A stretch of 64,000 nucleotides of DNA from contig NZ_NSFT01000003.1 in NCBI RefSeq assembly GCF_002294725.1, positions 496,001 through 560,000 on the forward strand, written 5' to 3'. A program made the translations under genes and the position numbers. The number at the start of each line of letters is the position of its first letter. Position 1 is the stretch's first letter. Below the pieces are notes generated by a model that saw only the letters and a list, made by a program, of their open reading frames with translations, was not told the DNA's origin and did not search any database. The DNA comes from Mesorhizobium sp. WSM4313 (lineage in GTDB: Bacteria > Pseudomonadota > Alphaproteobacteria > Rhizobiales > Rhizobiaceae). Positions 55,201 through 64,000 of this stretch are shown here, piece by piece.

Positions 55201-58018
55201 CCGGTGTTGTCGACGACTCGACCGAATCCAGGACGGGTCGGTCGGTCACGGAGTCCCAGTGGCGAGCGGCCTCGGACAACGCGATGCCAGGCGCGATGAC
55301 TATGCGCTGGGAAATGACCGGCACTGCGCGAGATGTCAGGCGGCGATCTTTGCTCTCCGACTTCACCGAACGCACGACAAGGTTGCGCGCCACTTCATAA
55401 CCCATTGGGCCGATCTGGCGCGTCGCATGCCCGCCGGGAAGCAGCACCTCGGGCGCGGCCAACTTCGTTTGACGAAGCGCACGCACATAAGGCTCGATGC
55501 GCTGACCACCGCCGGCCCCTTTGCAGGAATCAGGCGGATAAAACCGCTGGGTGGCCGCACCGTCCGTATGAACCTGCCTTTCTAGGTCATCGAGTTCCAG
55601 AGAGGCGCCGCCCGAATAGACGGCCATCATCGCAAACCTATATGGATAGCCATAGCGTAGGCGCGGCAGCGTGATGTCGGGTGTCGTCGGAACGCTGAGA
55701 GTTCTGCCGAAACCGAGTGAATCGAGCACGTAGCCCGTTGTTTCGTCGGGGGCAGAGCAGTCCACGCCCATCGGTCCGCCGTCCCATACGCAGACGGCTT
55801 GCTCTACGCTCGCCTCGACGTTGCCGTCCGCAGTCGGCATCAAACGCGCGGGGACAGTATGAAAGGAACTATCGAGCGCAATCCGCTGACGTGACGTATG
55901 CAGACCGACAAGTTTGCTCAGAACGCCTTCGATGACCCGCCGGTCCTTGTGGCCGCTGGTGCCGAATTCGATCTGCCGCGCCTTCAGTGGCCGCCACTCC
56001 GTCGTCCACGTGCCGTTGCTGGACATTGGGACGCCTACGGCCAGCCGAAAGCCGATCGTCAGGTCTTCAGCATCGAGCACGACATGGCTGCTCCCATCGG
56101 CATCGACCACACAGCCGCCAGGCTCGGCCTTCTTAACCCTCATCGCCATGCGGGCGACCGCATCATTCTGCGCTGATCGACACAGCAACGTCAGGCCGGT
56201 CGTCTGGCGATTGGCGGCGTAGTCGAGATCGGAAAATTCCCTTTGCAAGGGCTCATCGGATTCGGCCCCGCGCAACAGGCGCCGCTGCATCTCGAGCTCC
56301 GCGACCGTGCGAATATCCATACTCGTGACGTCGTAGCGCGAATTGTTGGACTTGGGTTCGCACGAATGCCCCCGCGACATCATCAGCACGCCGTCAAACT
56401 GGGAAACCGAGTTCGCGCATATCTCTGCGGATTCTGCATCGCCCGTGGGTCGGTACTGCGCGAACTCAGTGACCGTTGTCGGCCAGAAGTGCCAGCCACC
56501 TTGCCGCTCGAGAAACTTCGTCAATGTCCACGGAACGGGGTTTGGGCTCGGGACCGGTTTCGGGCCTTCCCCCGTGGAACTAAGCGATGCCGAAAGGAAG
56601 CCGTAGGCCCGCTTGGCGGGTTCGGGAATCGAGTTGATATCGATCTCGATATCGAGCGCGAGCAGAAAGGCGCGCGCCAGGCTGGGCGTCGTCTGAATAG
56701 CAAAGAACGCGCTCAACGCATCCCTATCCTCGTCCAACTTGATGGATATGTCGGTTTTGGTGCCTCGCTTTTTGCGGTACTGGGGCCAAGTCGAAAGCGC
56801 GTGCGCGTCAAGCGAGTCGCGAATGTGTTTTTCGCGTTTCCCGGGATCGGCGGCATCAACCGGCTTCAAGGTGCTCCAACCGACCCCCTCGGGAGACGTG
56901 ACACACGAGCTTGCGCCCGCATTCACGGATGCCGCAGCAAGCTCATAGGCTTTCCGTGCATTGTCTCGCTGGGCACTAAGGCTCTCCTGCAGCTTCTTGT
57001 ATTGACGTAGCTTCTGCCGTCGAATGTGGTTGAGGGCGCCCTTCGTTTCGGCTTCCGTGAGTACGGCTAGCAGGCGATCGGAATCCGATTTCCCCCGACC
57101 CTCACCGTTCCATTTCGCGTCCTTATTCAGGCGCTGAATGTAATCTGGCTGTCTTTCTTCCTTTGCCCGCAACGGCCGCCCCGTCACGAGCTTTATCGCG
57201 AAGGAAATATCTTCTTCATCGGCGCGTTGCTCAAGCTGCTCAAGCGCGACATCAAAATCGTAGGATATAGTCTGTTCTTGTTGCGCGGCACGCCTGTCGA
57301 CTGGATCGCCGCACGCCTCCTTGAGAGACATGCACAACTCGGCCGCGTGCTGGAACTCGAGTGCGAGAGCCATATCGGCATGGGGTACTTGCACCACGCT
57401 CTCTACCGTCTGCCGGGTGCCGTTCTGGATGCCTCCATCTTCCGGCCGTGAGGGCAGAAGCTGCCCATCCTCGCCGAACTTGTCGTCGGAGGGTCCAGCG
57501 ACATCTCCCTCCTTTTCCGCGATCTTCCCGGGCTGCGTCGCTCCTTTTCCGAGCGACGCAGCAATCGCCGTCGCCAGTTTGGTCCACTTCGTCTGGTCGC
57601 CCCCTTTGCTTTTCAGGAAGATAGTTTCCTGCCAGAGCCGATTTAGTGTGGTGATCTGCGAACTGGCCAATCCCTTAACCTTCGGCAACCGCACCGAGAG
57701 TTCTTGCCATTTCACCGTGCACGGCGTCGGTAAAATCCTGCCGTCATGGGCATCCGCGAAGGCCAAGGCTACTCGGGAATAGCCTCCGTCGGCCAGCCAG
57801 CCATGGACACTTAAAGGCCAAGTGGCAAGGTCGAATGTCAGTTCGCCGCTATTCGTGCCTGGCGAAACAAGGTCGGGTGTAATCAGCAAAGTCGCCTTCA
57901 GCTTTTTTGGGATGCCTTTGTCGTTTCTTACGACGCCGGTGGGCAAAATTCGGACATAGGGCGCTACGCTGACCGGCGTCTCGTTATCCCGATCATTCGT
58001 TTTGAGGGGCAGACTCAC
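52205..58018 (-). CDS. Giant protein B of unknown function (1,937 aa)
   Basis: I do not recognise this protein. The GTG start overlaps the stop of giant gene A by four bases (GTGA), so the two are translationally coupled. The N-terminal ~100 residues look beta-rich (ATLLITPDLVSPGTNSGELT). Residues ~200-460 are helical and charged (ADMALALEFQHAAELCMSLK). The long remainder is a mixture of beta strands and loops without repeats (YRNLAENGGVQYNSIPVAAV, VRFGLVRYQPNTHRALRCSR). No signal peptide, membrane helix, nucleotide-binding or protease motif is visible. Cys residues are scattered (RHSCEPKSNNS-type region, AQCGQADAALDPILAGACSQ). Size and context suggest a structural or scaffold role, which is conjecture. 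Confidence 0.8.
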   Translation of the reverse strand: MSLPLKTNDRDNETPVSVAPYVRILPTGVVRNDKGIPKKLKATLLITPDLVSPGTNSGELTFDLATWPLSVHGWLADGGYSRVALAFADAHDGRILPTPCTVKWQELSVRLPKVKGLASSQITTLNRLWQETIFLKSKGGDQTKWTKLATAIAASLGKGATQPGKIAEKEGDVAGPSDDKFGEDGQLLPSRPEDGGIQNGTRQTVESVVQVPHADMALALEFQHAAELCMSLKEACGDPVDRRAAQQEQTISYDFDVALEQLEQRADEEDISFAIKLVTGRPLRAKEERQPDYIQRLNKDAKWNGEGRGKSDSDRLLAVLTEAETKGALNHIRRQKLRQYKKLQESLSAQRDNARKAYELAAASVNAGASSCVTSPEGVGWSTLKPVDAADPGKREKHIRDSLDAHALSTWPQYRKKRGTKTDISIKLDEDRDALSAFFAIQTTPSLARAFLLALDIEIDINSIPEPAKRAYGFLSASLSSTGEGPKPVPSPNPVPWTLTKFLERQGGWHFWPTTVTEFAQYRPTGDAESAEICANSVSQFDGVLMMSRGHSCEPKSNNSRYDVTSMDIRTVAELEMQRRLLRGAESDEPLQREFSDLDYAANRQTTGLTLLCRSAQNDAVARMAMRVKKAEPGGCVVDADGSSHVVLDAEDLTIGFRLAVGVPMSSNGTWTTEWRPLKARQIEFGTSGHKDRRVIEGVLSKLVGLHTSRQRIALDSSFHTVPARLMPTADGNVEASVEQAVCVWDGGPMGVDCSAPDETTGYVLDSLGFGRTLSVPTTPDITLPRLRYGYPYRFAMMAVYSGGASLELDDLERQVHTDGAATQRFYPPDSCKGAGGGQRIEPYVRALRQTKLAAPEVLLPGGHATRQIGPMGYEVARNLVVRSVKSESKDRRLTSRAVPVISQRIVIAPGIALSEAARHWDSVTDRPVLDSVESSTTPAGAFPQIEQGGGSTRFPVVKTSVRTGIDGRRHIDQRTVVLGQSDGTVRENEEISDAVFRTGGSGRSSYYPDPAADRMAIGLRFPGSKDYIGAPLIVALGEGRRYPDRLPIVLTLRQQQRPRAKKPSDIREVAQMRQTRFDPDSEGDITSGWGKFQCHEVTLTLAPNETFLVDVWCVPTAERLTREFAVLQGLAQYLAQCGQADAALDPILAGACSQLPESLKPLLQAKKKTVGSISYIGPGSAPVPDIASIRAVAQAVEQCLCKSPLPELVGLQSLTVNHACNRPDTKPEIAQLGSEVFDTGLVDPTVLSSVNGLSPIRAFRPPPNWRYRNLAENGGVQYNSIPVAAVGSTNVFLSGDVGLDLKEIDTIEVIAKTALPTSGLFDSKLRKRSTSMKRAGEWPMIPSTSAEKGQQPVPGNPGFVYKGVEDIFGFQVFPDGRVCHRQAEVVLLRAENLPLPGAGLGAGGKISLEELFAMLAEQEAGTKPPVEGLRLLRPHKFNDGKARIMEVRVNGLARSLDMLRTANRVAKAGDAWLSGNGLFYLRDELVPSENIAMEDQSNFSRSVTVILPATGRPAKCDARAPAPVFQWKEMRTPFRLIRRRDSVVRIPLGREWFSSGQGERLGIVLWPPNLLLGDTPALDKNQVPIRGTGHYGVERVIDLTTFADADLGPGGAFITRRGADPIEDGPPQTRIFMSQADFPDLLRPSGDLMRATFVGEVDMPLADDGSEMGTAERKQTKGSDEAPQPPLRVALVTYEPRFDVEREEWYVDVRLRDGETASPFVRFGLVRYQPNTHRALRCSRPMVQWVKPLPKRYVSIRPSQDQRSVEVTMVGRAATGRCWPSVVNPSDAEDANLPSMRVALFEDYLDSGGRQARRFHQFLTNADDRNAEAKIIEGLNFAYAKTWKDGSLLVKPSRTGFGATNDYASWQTTIPLEGAVGQYKLHVEEVEHFLPASFDKEPVTEKSMLEEGNFVQAGPRLAVTFELFRQPVARQGHEKT

Positions 58019-61000
58019 ACGAAGACCTCCTTGGGTGGCGTATAATCCATGAAGTACTTGCCGTAGCGCGACCAGTTCTGGCCCTGGCAGAACGTATCGT
58101 TCCGAATGTGCGCGATGTCCGGCGTCACGTTTCTCGGCAGCACAGATCCGACGTCCGAGGCCATCGAACCGGAGGCCTGAGCGAACTGAACCGCAGGATT
58201 GGTCAATGCTGCGGTTTGACCAGAGAACCCCTTGCCTTCCTGCTTCCAGACCGTCACCGAGAACTCAAAGTCCTTGATTCCGATCGAGAACGAATAGGTG
58301 AAGACCGCTTCGCCCGACATGTTGCCATTGACCATGCCCAGACGGACATGCAGCGATGCGCCGAACGAAAATATCCAGATAGACGCCGAACCGCCCACGT
58401 AGAACGTGCCGGAAATCTCGGTCAGCTTGCGCCCGCCGCTCAGCTTCTGCTGGCGGATGTAGACGCCCGCCATCAGACGGCCCTTGCCGCTGAGCGGTCC
58501 AAAAGCGAAGACTGCGGAGCCGCCAAACTCGAACGAAGCTTCGAAGCCGACAATGCCGTTGGTGTTGGCCTCGATGGCGAAGAAGCCGCTTCCGCCGTAG
58601 GGAGTGTAGGTGATGGTGAACGGACTCAACCGGCTCGACAGACTGGCCCGGAACCGGGCATCTTCGTTATTGAAAGGCAACTTCGCCGATGTGTTGAGGG
58701 CGACGTTCGAAAAGGCCATCACGCCAATCGAAAAGTCACCCAATGTCAACCCGTAGCCTGCTTCGATGCCTATCGGGGAGAAGGTTGGGCGGATGAAGGC
58801 CCCTGACGCCTTGGGCGTCATGATGCTTTGGAGCGCCTGTACGAACTCAAGCTCGGGGCCGATGACATAGTCACGGTACTCGATGTCGAACGTCGACTTC
58901 GCCCCGATCTCGGAGGTAAACCGCGCGCCGCCGAAGCGCAGCGTCAAGGCATCGAAAAAATCGCCAATCAACTTGATGTCAAAGGCACCAAGCTTGCCAA
59001 CGGCCTTTCCAGTCAGGCTCGGTTTCGTCGGATTTATGTCTACGACGAGCTTGGTATCGACTTCGAGCTTCGTGCCGGCTTGCGGCGCGAAGATCCCGGC
59101 CGTTGCCGCCTTTACCTCGTTACCCAACGGCACGTCGAGTTTGTAGGAAAATTCCCGCTTCGTGGGGATCAGCGACAAAAGATACCGCTCCAGCGCGTCG
59201 TGGATTAAGTTGAAGTCAATGGCTTTGAAGAATTCTCCGCGGAACAGTTCCGTCACGAGATCGCCGACCTGATCCAGAATGACGAGCGGGGTTGACTTCA
59301 GGTCACCCCACTCACTCAAAAAGGTGAGTATGAAGCGCCGTGAGTTGGAATCGCTGGCTGGTTTGCTATTAGCGTCCGACAGTGCTCGGAGCCATCGAGC
59401 GTCACCCGTGAGGCGGTCTCCCGCAAGAGCGAATGGGCCGCTGTCGGCATTCGGCTCATAAACCTGGTCGATGCGGTCGCGGCGAGGCGGATTGACCTGC
59501 AATGTGCGGTCGGCGAGCGGTGCGAATTCCTTCGCAACCAGTTCCGCGTGTATCTTGTCGCGTGGGTCGAGCAGAAACTCGTCATAGAACACTGCCAGAC
59601 CTACTTTTTGACCCTCGACCTGGAACGGCAGATTCTGTTGCAGGGCGCCACGGAGCACTTTGTCCAAGTTGCCGAGAGCATCCGCGCGAGCCGCCCTCAG
59701 GAAGGCGTCGCCTACCGATCTGAGCTTTTGCAATTCCGCTGCGAAGGCGTCCTGTGCCGTGTTCAAGGAGCCTAGAGAATTGGGAGAACCTGTTGTCAGG
59801 AAGTTCAGGAACGTTCTGCTCTCCGTGTCCTTGAGAGCCACCAGCGCCTTGAAATCTCCCTCAGACGGGGCGTCAGATATGGTCTTGAGCTGCGCAGCAT
59901 ATTGAGCGACGACATCCTTCAGCACCGAAAGTTTCCGACTTTCCCCGTCGAGAATATCCAGCTTTACGAATTCGCCGGCTCGGCCGGCCGAAGATCTCAA
60001 TTCGCCAACGCACGTCTCGATGCGTGAGACGATCGTGCCCACGTCCTGTAGCAGGAGAGACGCATAACCGGCGATTTTTCCGGAAACCTGATCGACCTCG
60101 CCTTGGAGCGTGCCGATCCCGTCAGAAATGACTTTGCGTATTTCGTCGAAGGTTTCTTTGAGTTCGGCCAGTAAGGCGTTATCGCCGACATTGATCGACC
60201 ACTGTGCCATGGTGGCGAGGGCCGCCCCGGCCGCGAGCGTCACGACATCGTCATTTTCGGCTAGTGACTTCAACTCGTCGCCAATCGTTCGAGCATGGCT
60301 GAGCATGTGGCTCAGCAACCGCCGACGGCGGTCTAGGGCCACCGAGAAGGTTGTGTGGGCTTCCCGGAGCGCATTGATGATCTCTTGCGCGTCGGTGCAG
60401 GCGTTCTCTTGACCGACAGCCTGCGCGACGGCCGCGCTTAGCTCCGTTAGCCCATGTGAATCGTTGATCAAGTCGCACAGCGTGCTGCGCGCAATCCGGG
60501 AGAATGTGTCTACGGACGATTGGATCGCTGCAAGGCCGCGGCTTATCTTGCCCGTCAGTTCCCGCACTTGAGGACCAAGAGGTGCCAACCCCGCGCCGCC
60601 GACTTCGCTATCAACCTTTTCGGCAACGAGAATCAGTTCGGTCGCCTTCGTCTTGATAGCCTTCTCGCCTCCAAGGCTGATTTCCTTCAGGCGGAGAGCC
60701 GCGTTGTCGGCGGTTCGCGCGACGGAGATCAGCGCTTGCGCGAATGCGTCTGAGGGCTCGCCATTCAAATGATCAGCGAGGATCTTGTCGATCGAGGGTG
60801 GCGGTTCTACCAGCGCGCAGTAGGCCTTGACCGCAAGTGTCGGGCAGATCGACAGATCGTCAATTCGGACTGATGCGAACGCCGCGCGAAGCGGCGTCCA
60901 AAGTTCGTTCAGGGCGTTGCAGAAATTGTCGTCCCAAAGACGGATCGGCCCTGCGAAGAGTTGGATGATTTCGACGGCAGCCTGCGCGGCTTCCCTCGGT

Positions 61001-64000
61001 TGGCCCGCCTGGACCGCGCCCATGAACTTGGCGGCAAGATCGTAGGTTCGCTCTGCTTGGCGCCATTCATCGCCGAATTCGGCTTCGAGCCACGCCGCCA
61101 GTTCCACGGGATCAGCCAACCGGGCCTGCAAGAACGCCTTGAAGAATTCGAGCTGGGTGTTCACCGTGCTCCTGGCGGCCTCGGACCAGCCTGCGATCAG
61201 GGTCTGCACGGTGTCGATCTGGTCCTGCTGAAGCGCGATCAACGCTTCCGCCAGAGGCTTGCCGAAGGGCCAATCCTGCTTCGCCAGCCGGTCGAAGGCC
61301 GTCTCCGCAGGAAGATTCTCCCGCGCGTCCGATGCGGCTCGAAACAGCATCCCCTGCACAAGCTTGCGTGCGTCGGAGCGCCTGAGTCTCAGCGCAAGAA
61401 CCACGCTTCGCCATTGGTCAGGCGTCACGACAGCCGCCGGTGGCGCCAGCGGCAGACGGATCACTTCGACTTCCCAGGCGTCAGTCGCGTCGTTGGCGCT
61501 CTGCGGCACAACGAGAAACGATAGCAGTTGGGCAACGTCTTGGATCTCATCGTCCGTCGGGCGTTTTCCCTTTACTACCCCCAACACCCGGACCAGCGCA
61601 TCCTTGGCTTCCTTGGGCGAGGTGCCGAACAAACCGAACAACCACGACGAATCGTTCTCCTCGAGATATTTGTCGACCAGCGTGTCGGCGATCTTCGGTA
61701 GGATGTTCTTTGCGTCTCTATCGAGCAATTCGATAAACTTGAATGCTGTCGCGTAGCCAGAACGGACCGCGTCCTCAAGATACCGCCCCGGATTCGAAGC
61801 CGTCCGTTTCAGCGCGTCGAGGAAACGCCGCCCGGCCTCGTAGACCTCGGATAGGGACAAGGCAAACTGAGTTGGGTCGGCTTCGTTGGCTGAGGCTTGC
61901 AGTGCAAGCGCAAGCTCCCGCAGTCCCTTGTCGAGCTCCGGGAAGATGTTGGAGATTCTTACGCCCTGGTCGCTCAACGTGCGAAGCGCTGAGATTTCCC
62001 TCTGTGCTTGCATGACCTGCCGCTCGAGTTCGTCCCATTCTCTGCGGATATCGCTGGCGGCCTTGGACAGCGGTTGAACGATCTCGGTTCTGACTGCTTC
62101 AATGCCGGCAGCGGCATCGCCGGCGAGTTCTTGCAACTGCCCAGCTCCGTATTGGACCACCTCGCTGAGCTCGGGCAGCCCGGTATCGGGATCAGCCAGC
62201 ACATCGACTAGGAACTCGAAGAGGTCCCTTATGCTGACAAGGCCCAGTATTTTGGCGTCACCGGAAAAGAAGTTCCGATAAACCTCTTGAATCTGTTTTC
62301 TGACATCGGCATCTGACATTGGCGGGACGGGTTCGTCGCCCGGCTGCGCGCTCGGGCTGATCGCCGCCTGCGCCGTCGGGGCGAACTCGAATTTGCGCGC
62401 CACTGAGAACGCAACGTCGACGGTTGCCTGTCCGGCCGCGTCGGTCGGAGGAGGGGGCTCACTCGGCGCGGCCGCGTTCTGGGTGAGCATCCCAAGCTTC
62501 CGCGACTTCCCAGCGAGCACGCCCGCTTGTCGGAAAACGCCGCCGCCCTGATCTCCATTGTTCCCCATGTCCTGGGAAATCTGATCAAGGAATGCCAGGA
62601 AGACTTCTGATTGATTCCCAGTGAGGCGCCCTGTTTCGCTCTTGGGATCGGTAAGGCCATTGAGGATATATTGCGGCTCCAAGACGGCGCGGATCGGTTC
62701 GAGAGGACGGCCGATCAATTGCTCGGCTTGTCGCGCCCGCACGCGCGCAACCTGAAGCGCCGGGTAGAAGGGCGGCTGGTCCGCACCTTGCAGCACCGGG
62801 TCGAAGTCGTAATCGAAGTCGAAGAAATGAGTCCACTCGTTGGCGGAGCTTGATCCTGGCAGGGTTGTCGACGGCGAGGCGGCCCTGTTGGTCTTGCCCG
62901 TCGCGATCAGGGTCCAGAGATCTGTTTCGATGGAGGCGGTGCCAGACTTCTGTTCAGGCGCGTATGCGTGCTTTTCTGAATTCAACCCGACCGTCCGCAG
63001 ATGCCGTAGTGGCTCGTAGGGCATTCGGTTTGCCGCCGTATCGCCGACGCTTGCCTTGTCCGGAGCGTCTAACCGATTGTAGTAGTTGCCGATTTCGGTG
63101 AGGGTAATGGGGTCATTGGCCGCGACATTGTCGACGAATAGCATCGCCATGTCGGTCTTCTTGCCGTCAATATCCAGCTCGAACCGGACATTGGCTTCCT
63201 GCACGCGCGCCGTCCGTGGCCAGAACACGAGCCCGGTGCCCCCGGCGATGTCGACTCGCCCATTCGCATTCAGCTTGGCGCCCTGAATATCGGAGTCACT
63301 ACGAGGATCGGTGGGATCAACGATGTCCGGCGTCACATCCGTCAGAATGTCGATTGACGATGCCGGAAAGCGTCGCCCTTCATAGGGTTGGCGGATGGCG
63401 GGATAGTCTTTCTTGGTCTTGCCGACGCGGATGAACAGCCGTTGACGAAGATAGGCCCGCACGCCCTCCGTCGGATGGACGAAGAAATCCCGCACGGTGA
63501 CCATCACGAGGGATGCTCGGTGCCCAAGCGGGTAGAGGAACCCTTTGAACACAATCTCGCAGAAAACGTCGCGGCCGAGATTGGTCCACTGCTGCCAGCT
63601 TTCAATCGACAGCGCGTCGAAGAGCGGTTCCCCCCAGTCGTCTTTTGCGGCTGCCGGCGGTTCGAAAGTGCTGGCGTGACGCAGCGTTCCGCCAAGCGCG
63701 GTCAAAGCCAGTTCCTGCACTTTGAGCGGCCTAGGCTCATAGAGCGCCGCGCCGGGCATCAACCCCTGGAGGCGATAGTTTTCACCCGGTTCGAGTTGAC
63801 TGGAATTCTTCACCAGCTTTCCCGCCTGCGTTCGCCTGCCGACAACAGGAAGCCCCCAACCGGAAGAGAGCAGCACCAGTTCATGCCGGATGTAGGCGTC
63901 CGTTGGCCCGCGAAAGCGCAGGTCGTTGAGCGGTTGCTTGCCAGTTGGCCCGCAGCAGAACTTCGCAAGCTTGGTCCAGATCGAGGCTTGCGCTTGCGTG
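58015..64000 (-). CDS. Giant protein A of unknown function (5' end outside window)
   Basis: At least 1,953 residues from an internal GTG at 63876, but the frame stays open to the window edge (TKLAKFCCGPTGKQPLNDLR upstream of that GTG), so the start is missing. Three parts are visible, numbered from 63876. An N-terminal mixed region (1-500) includes FDFDYDFDPVLQGADQPPF. A long helical, coiled-coil region (~520-1400) includes DIRREWDELERQVMQAQREI. The beta-rich C-terminus (~1570-1880) has alternating Gly/aromatic strands (AFGPLSGKGRLMAGVYIRQQ; FYVGGSASIWIFSFGASLHV), like a beta-barrel or beta-sheet shell. No known domain recognised. Coupled to giant gene B by a four-base overlap. Confidence 0.8.
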   Translation of the reverse strand, partial: TQAQASIWTKLAKFCCGPTGKQPLNDLRFRGPTDAYIRHELVLLSSGWGLPVVGRRTQAGKLVKNSSQLEPGENYRLQGLMPGAALYEPRPLKVQELALTALGGTLRHASTFEPPAAAKDDWGEPLFDALSIESWQQWTNLGRDVFCEIVFKGFLYPLGHRASLVMVTVRDFFVHPTEGVRAYLRQRLFIRVGKTKKDYPAIRQPYEGRRFPASSIDILTDVTPDIVDPTDPRSDSDIQGAKLNANGRVDIAGGTGLVFWPRTARVQEANVRFELDIDGKKTDMAMLFVDNVAANDPITLTEIGNYYNRLDAPDKASVGDTAANRMPYEPLRHLRTVGLNSEKHAYAPEQKSGTASIETDLWTLIATGKTNRAASPSTTLPGSSSANEWTHFFDFDYDFDPVLQGADQPPFYPALQVARVRARQAEQLIGRPLEPIRAVLEPQYILNGLTDPKSETGRLTGNQSEVFLAFLDQISQDMGNNGDQGGGVFRQAGVLAGKSRKLGMLTQNAAAPSEPPPPTDAAGQATVDVAFSVARKFEFAPTAQAAISPSAQPGDEPVPPMSDADVRKQIQEVYRNFFSGDAKILGLVSIRDLFEFLVDVLADPDTGLPELSEVVQYGAGQLQELAGDAAAGIEAVRTEIVQPLSKAASDIRREWDELERQVMQAQREISALRTLSDQGVRISNIFPELDKGLRELALALQASANEADPTQFALSLSEVYEAGRRFLDALKRTASNPGRYLEDAVRSGYATAFKFIELLDRDAKNILPKIADTLVDKYLEENDSSWLFGLFGTSPKEAKDALVRVLGVVKGKRPTDDEIQDVAQLLSFLVVPQSANDATDAWEVEVIRLPLAPPAAVVTPDQWRSVVLALRLRRSDARKLVQGMLFRAASDARENLPAETAFDRLAKQDWPFGKPLAEALIALQQDQIDTVQTLIAGWSEAARSTVNTQLEFFKAFLQARLADPVELAAWLEAEFGDEWRQAERTYDLAAKFMGAVQAGQPREAAQAAVEIIQLFAGPIRLWDDNFCNALNELWTPLRAAFASVRIDDLSICPTLAVKAYCALVEPPPSIDKILADHLNGEPSDAFAQALISVARTADNAALRLKEISLGGEKAIKTKATELILVAEKVDSEVGGAGLAPLGPQVRELTGKISRGLAAIQSSVDTFSRIARSTLCDLINDSHGLTELSAAVAQAVGQENACTDAQEIINALREAHTTFSVALDRRRRLLSHMLSHARTIGDELKSLAENDDVVTLAAGAALATMAQWSINVGDNALLAELKETFDEIRKVISDGIGTLQGEVDQVSGKIAGYASLLLQDVGTIVSRIETCVGELRSSAGRAGEFVKLDILDGESRKLSVLKDVVAQYAAQLKTISDAPSEGDFKALVALKDTESRTFLNFLTTGSPNSLGSLNTAQDAFAAELQKLRSVGDAFLRAARADALGNLDKVLRGALQQNLPFQVEGQKVGLAVFYDEFLLDPRDKIHAELVAKEFAPLADRTLQVNPPRRDRIDQVYEPNADSGPFALAGDRLTGDARWLRALSDANSKPASDSNSRRFILTFLSEWGDLKSTPLVILDQVGDLVTELFRGEFFKAIDFNLIHDALERYLLSLIPTKREFSYKLDVPLGNEVKAATAGIFAPQAGTKLEVDTKLVVDINPTKPSLTGKAVGKLGAFDIKLIGDFFDALTLRFGGARFTSEIGAKSTFDIEYRDYVIGPELEFVQALQSIMTPKASGAFIRPTFSPIGIEAGYGLTLGDFSIGVMAFSNVALNTSAKLPFNNEDARFRASLSSRLSPFTITYTPYGGSGFFAIEANTNGIVGFEASFEFGGSAVFAFGPLSGKGRLMAGVYIRQQKLSGGRKLTEISGTFYVGGSASIWIFSFGASLHVRLGMVNGNMSGEAVFTYSFSIGIKDFEFSVTVWKQEGKGFSGQTAALTNPAVQFAQASGSMASDVGSVLPRNVTPDIAHIRNDTFCQGQNWSRYGKYFMDYTPPKEVFV

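Overview
The window reads as the chromosome of a Rhizobiales alphaproteobacterium, most likely Mesorhizobium or a close relative. The support is an RpoD with the long acidic rhizobial insert, GC-rich coding, typical rhizobial families (BKACE/DUF849, DCC, GYD, UPF0260, SIMPL) and a rhizobial-type intergenic repeat present twice. I ran no database searches; family names come from recognised motifs.

Region 1 (1-19.7 kb) is a housekeeping and stress backbone. It holds the 3'-truncated view of rpoD, small cytoplasmic proteins, and a PadR regulator with palindromic operators. A PspA-like gene faces a TetR regulator across three identical-type operators. Then come an HlyU-like protein, a BKACE enzyme, the frameshifted remnant of a sugar ABC permease, and azoreductase/LysR and TetR/VOC pairs. 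An HtrA-like protease faces a pseudoprotease that has lost its catalytic residues. The stretch ends with an SDR, an UPF0114 membrane protein, a Gln/Lys-rich repeat OmpA protein and a SIMPL protein.

Region 2 (19.7-35.2 kb) is a defence island entered at a CAU-anticodon tRNA gene. It starts with a serine recombinase, DUF2924 and DUF3489 operon on the minus strand. Next is a two-gene nuclease plus Ski2-like helicase module resembling Hachiman (HamA/HamB), convergent with a full Wadjet JetABCD operon.

Region 3 (35.2-47.8 kb) is a catabolic locus: a LacI-type repressor and a nine-gene plus-strand operon. The operon encodes a complete CUT2 sugar importer and enzymes (CoA-transferase, SDR, aldehyde dehydrogenase, HAD phosphatase, DHDPS/NAL-family lyase, enoyl-CoA hydratase, GMC oxidoreductase). 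LacI-type palindromes lie before the first gene and again before the ABC ATPase. The substrate is not evident.

Region 4 (47.8-64 kb) is accessory and partly decayed: a frameshifted class III cyclase, an orphan exported protein, a TatA-like mini-ORF and a secreted low-GC protein. It ends with two giant, translationally coupled genes of unknown function (about 1,950 codons each; the upstream one runs off the window). A decayed plus-strand fragment 1.4 kb beyond the pair is recognisably related to the C-terminal part of the second giant protein. This giant-protein locus is the best candidate here for an undescribed system.
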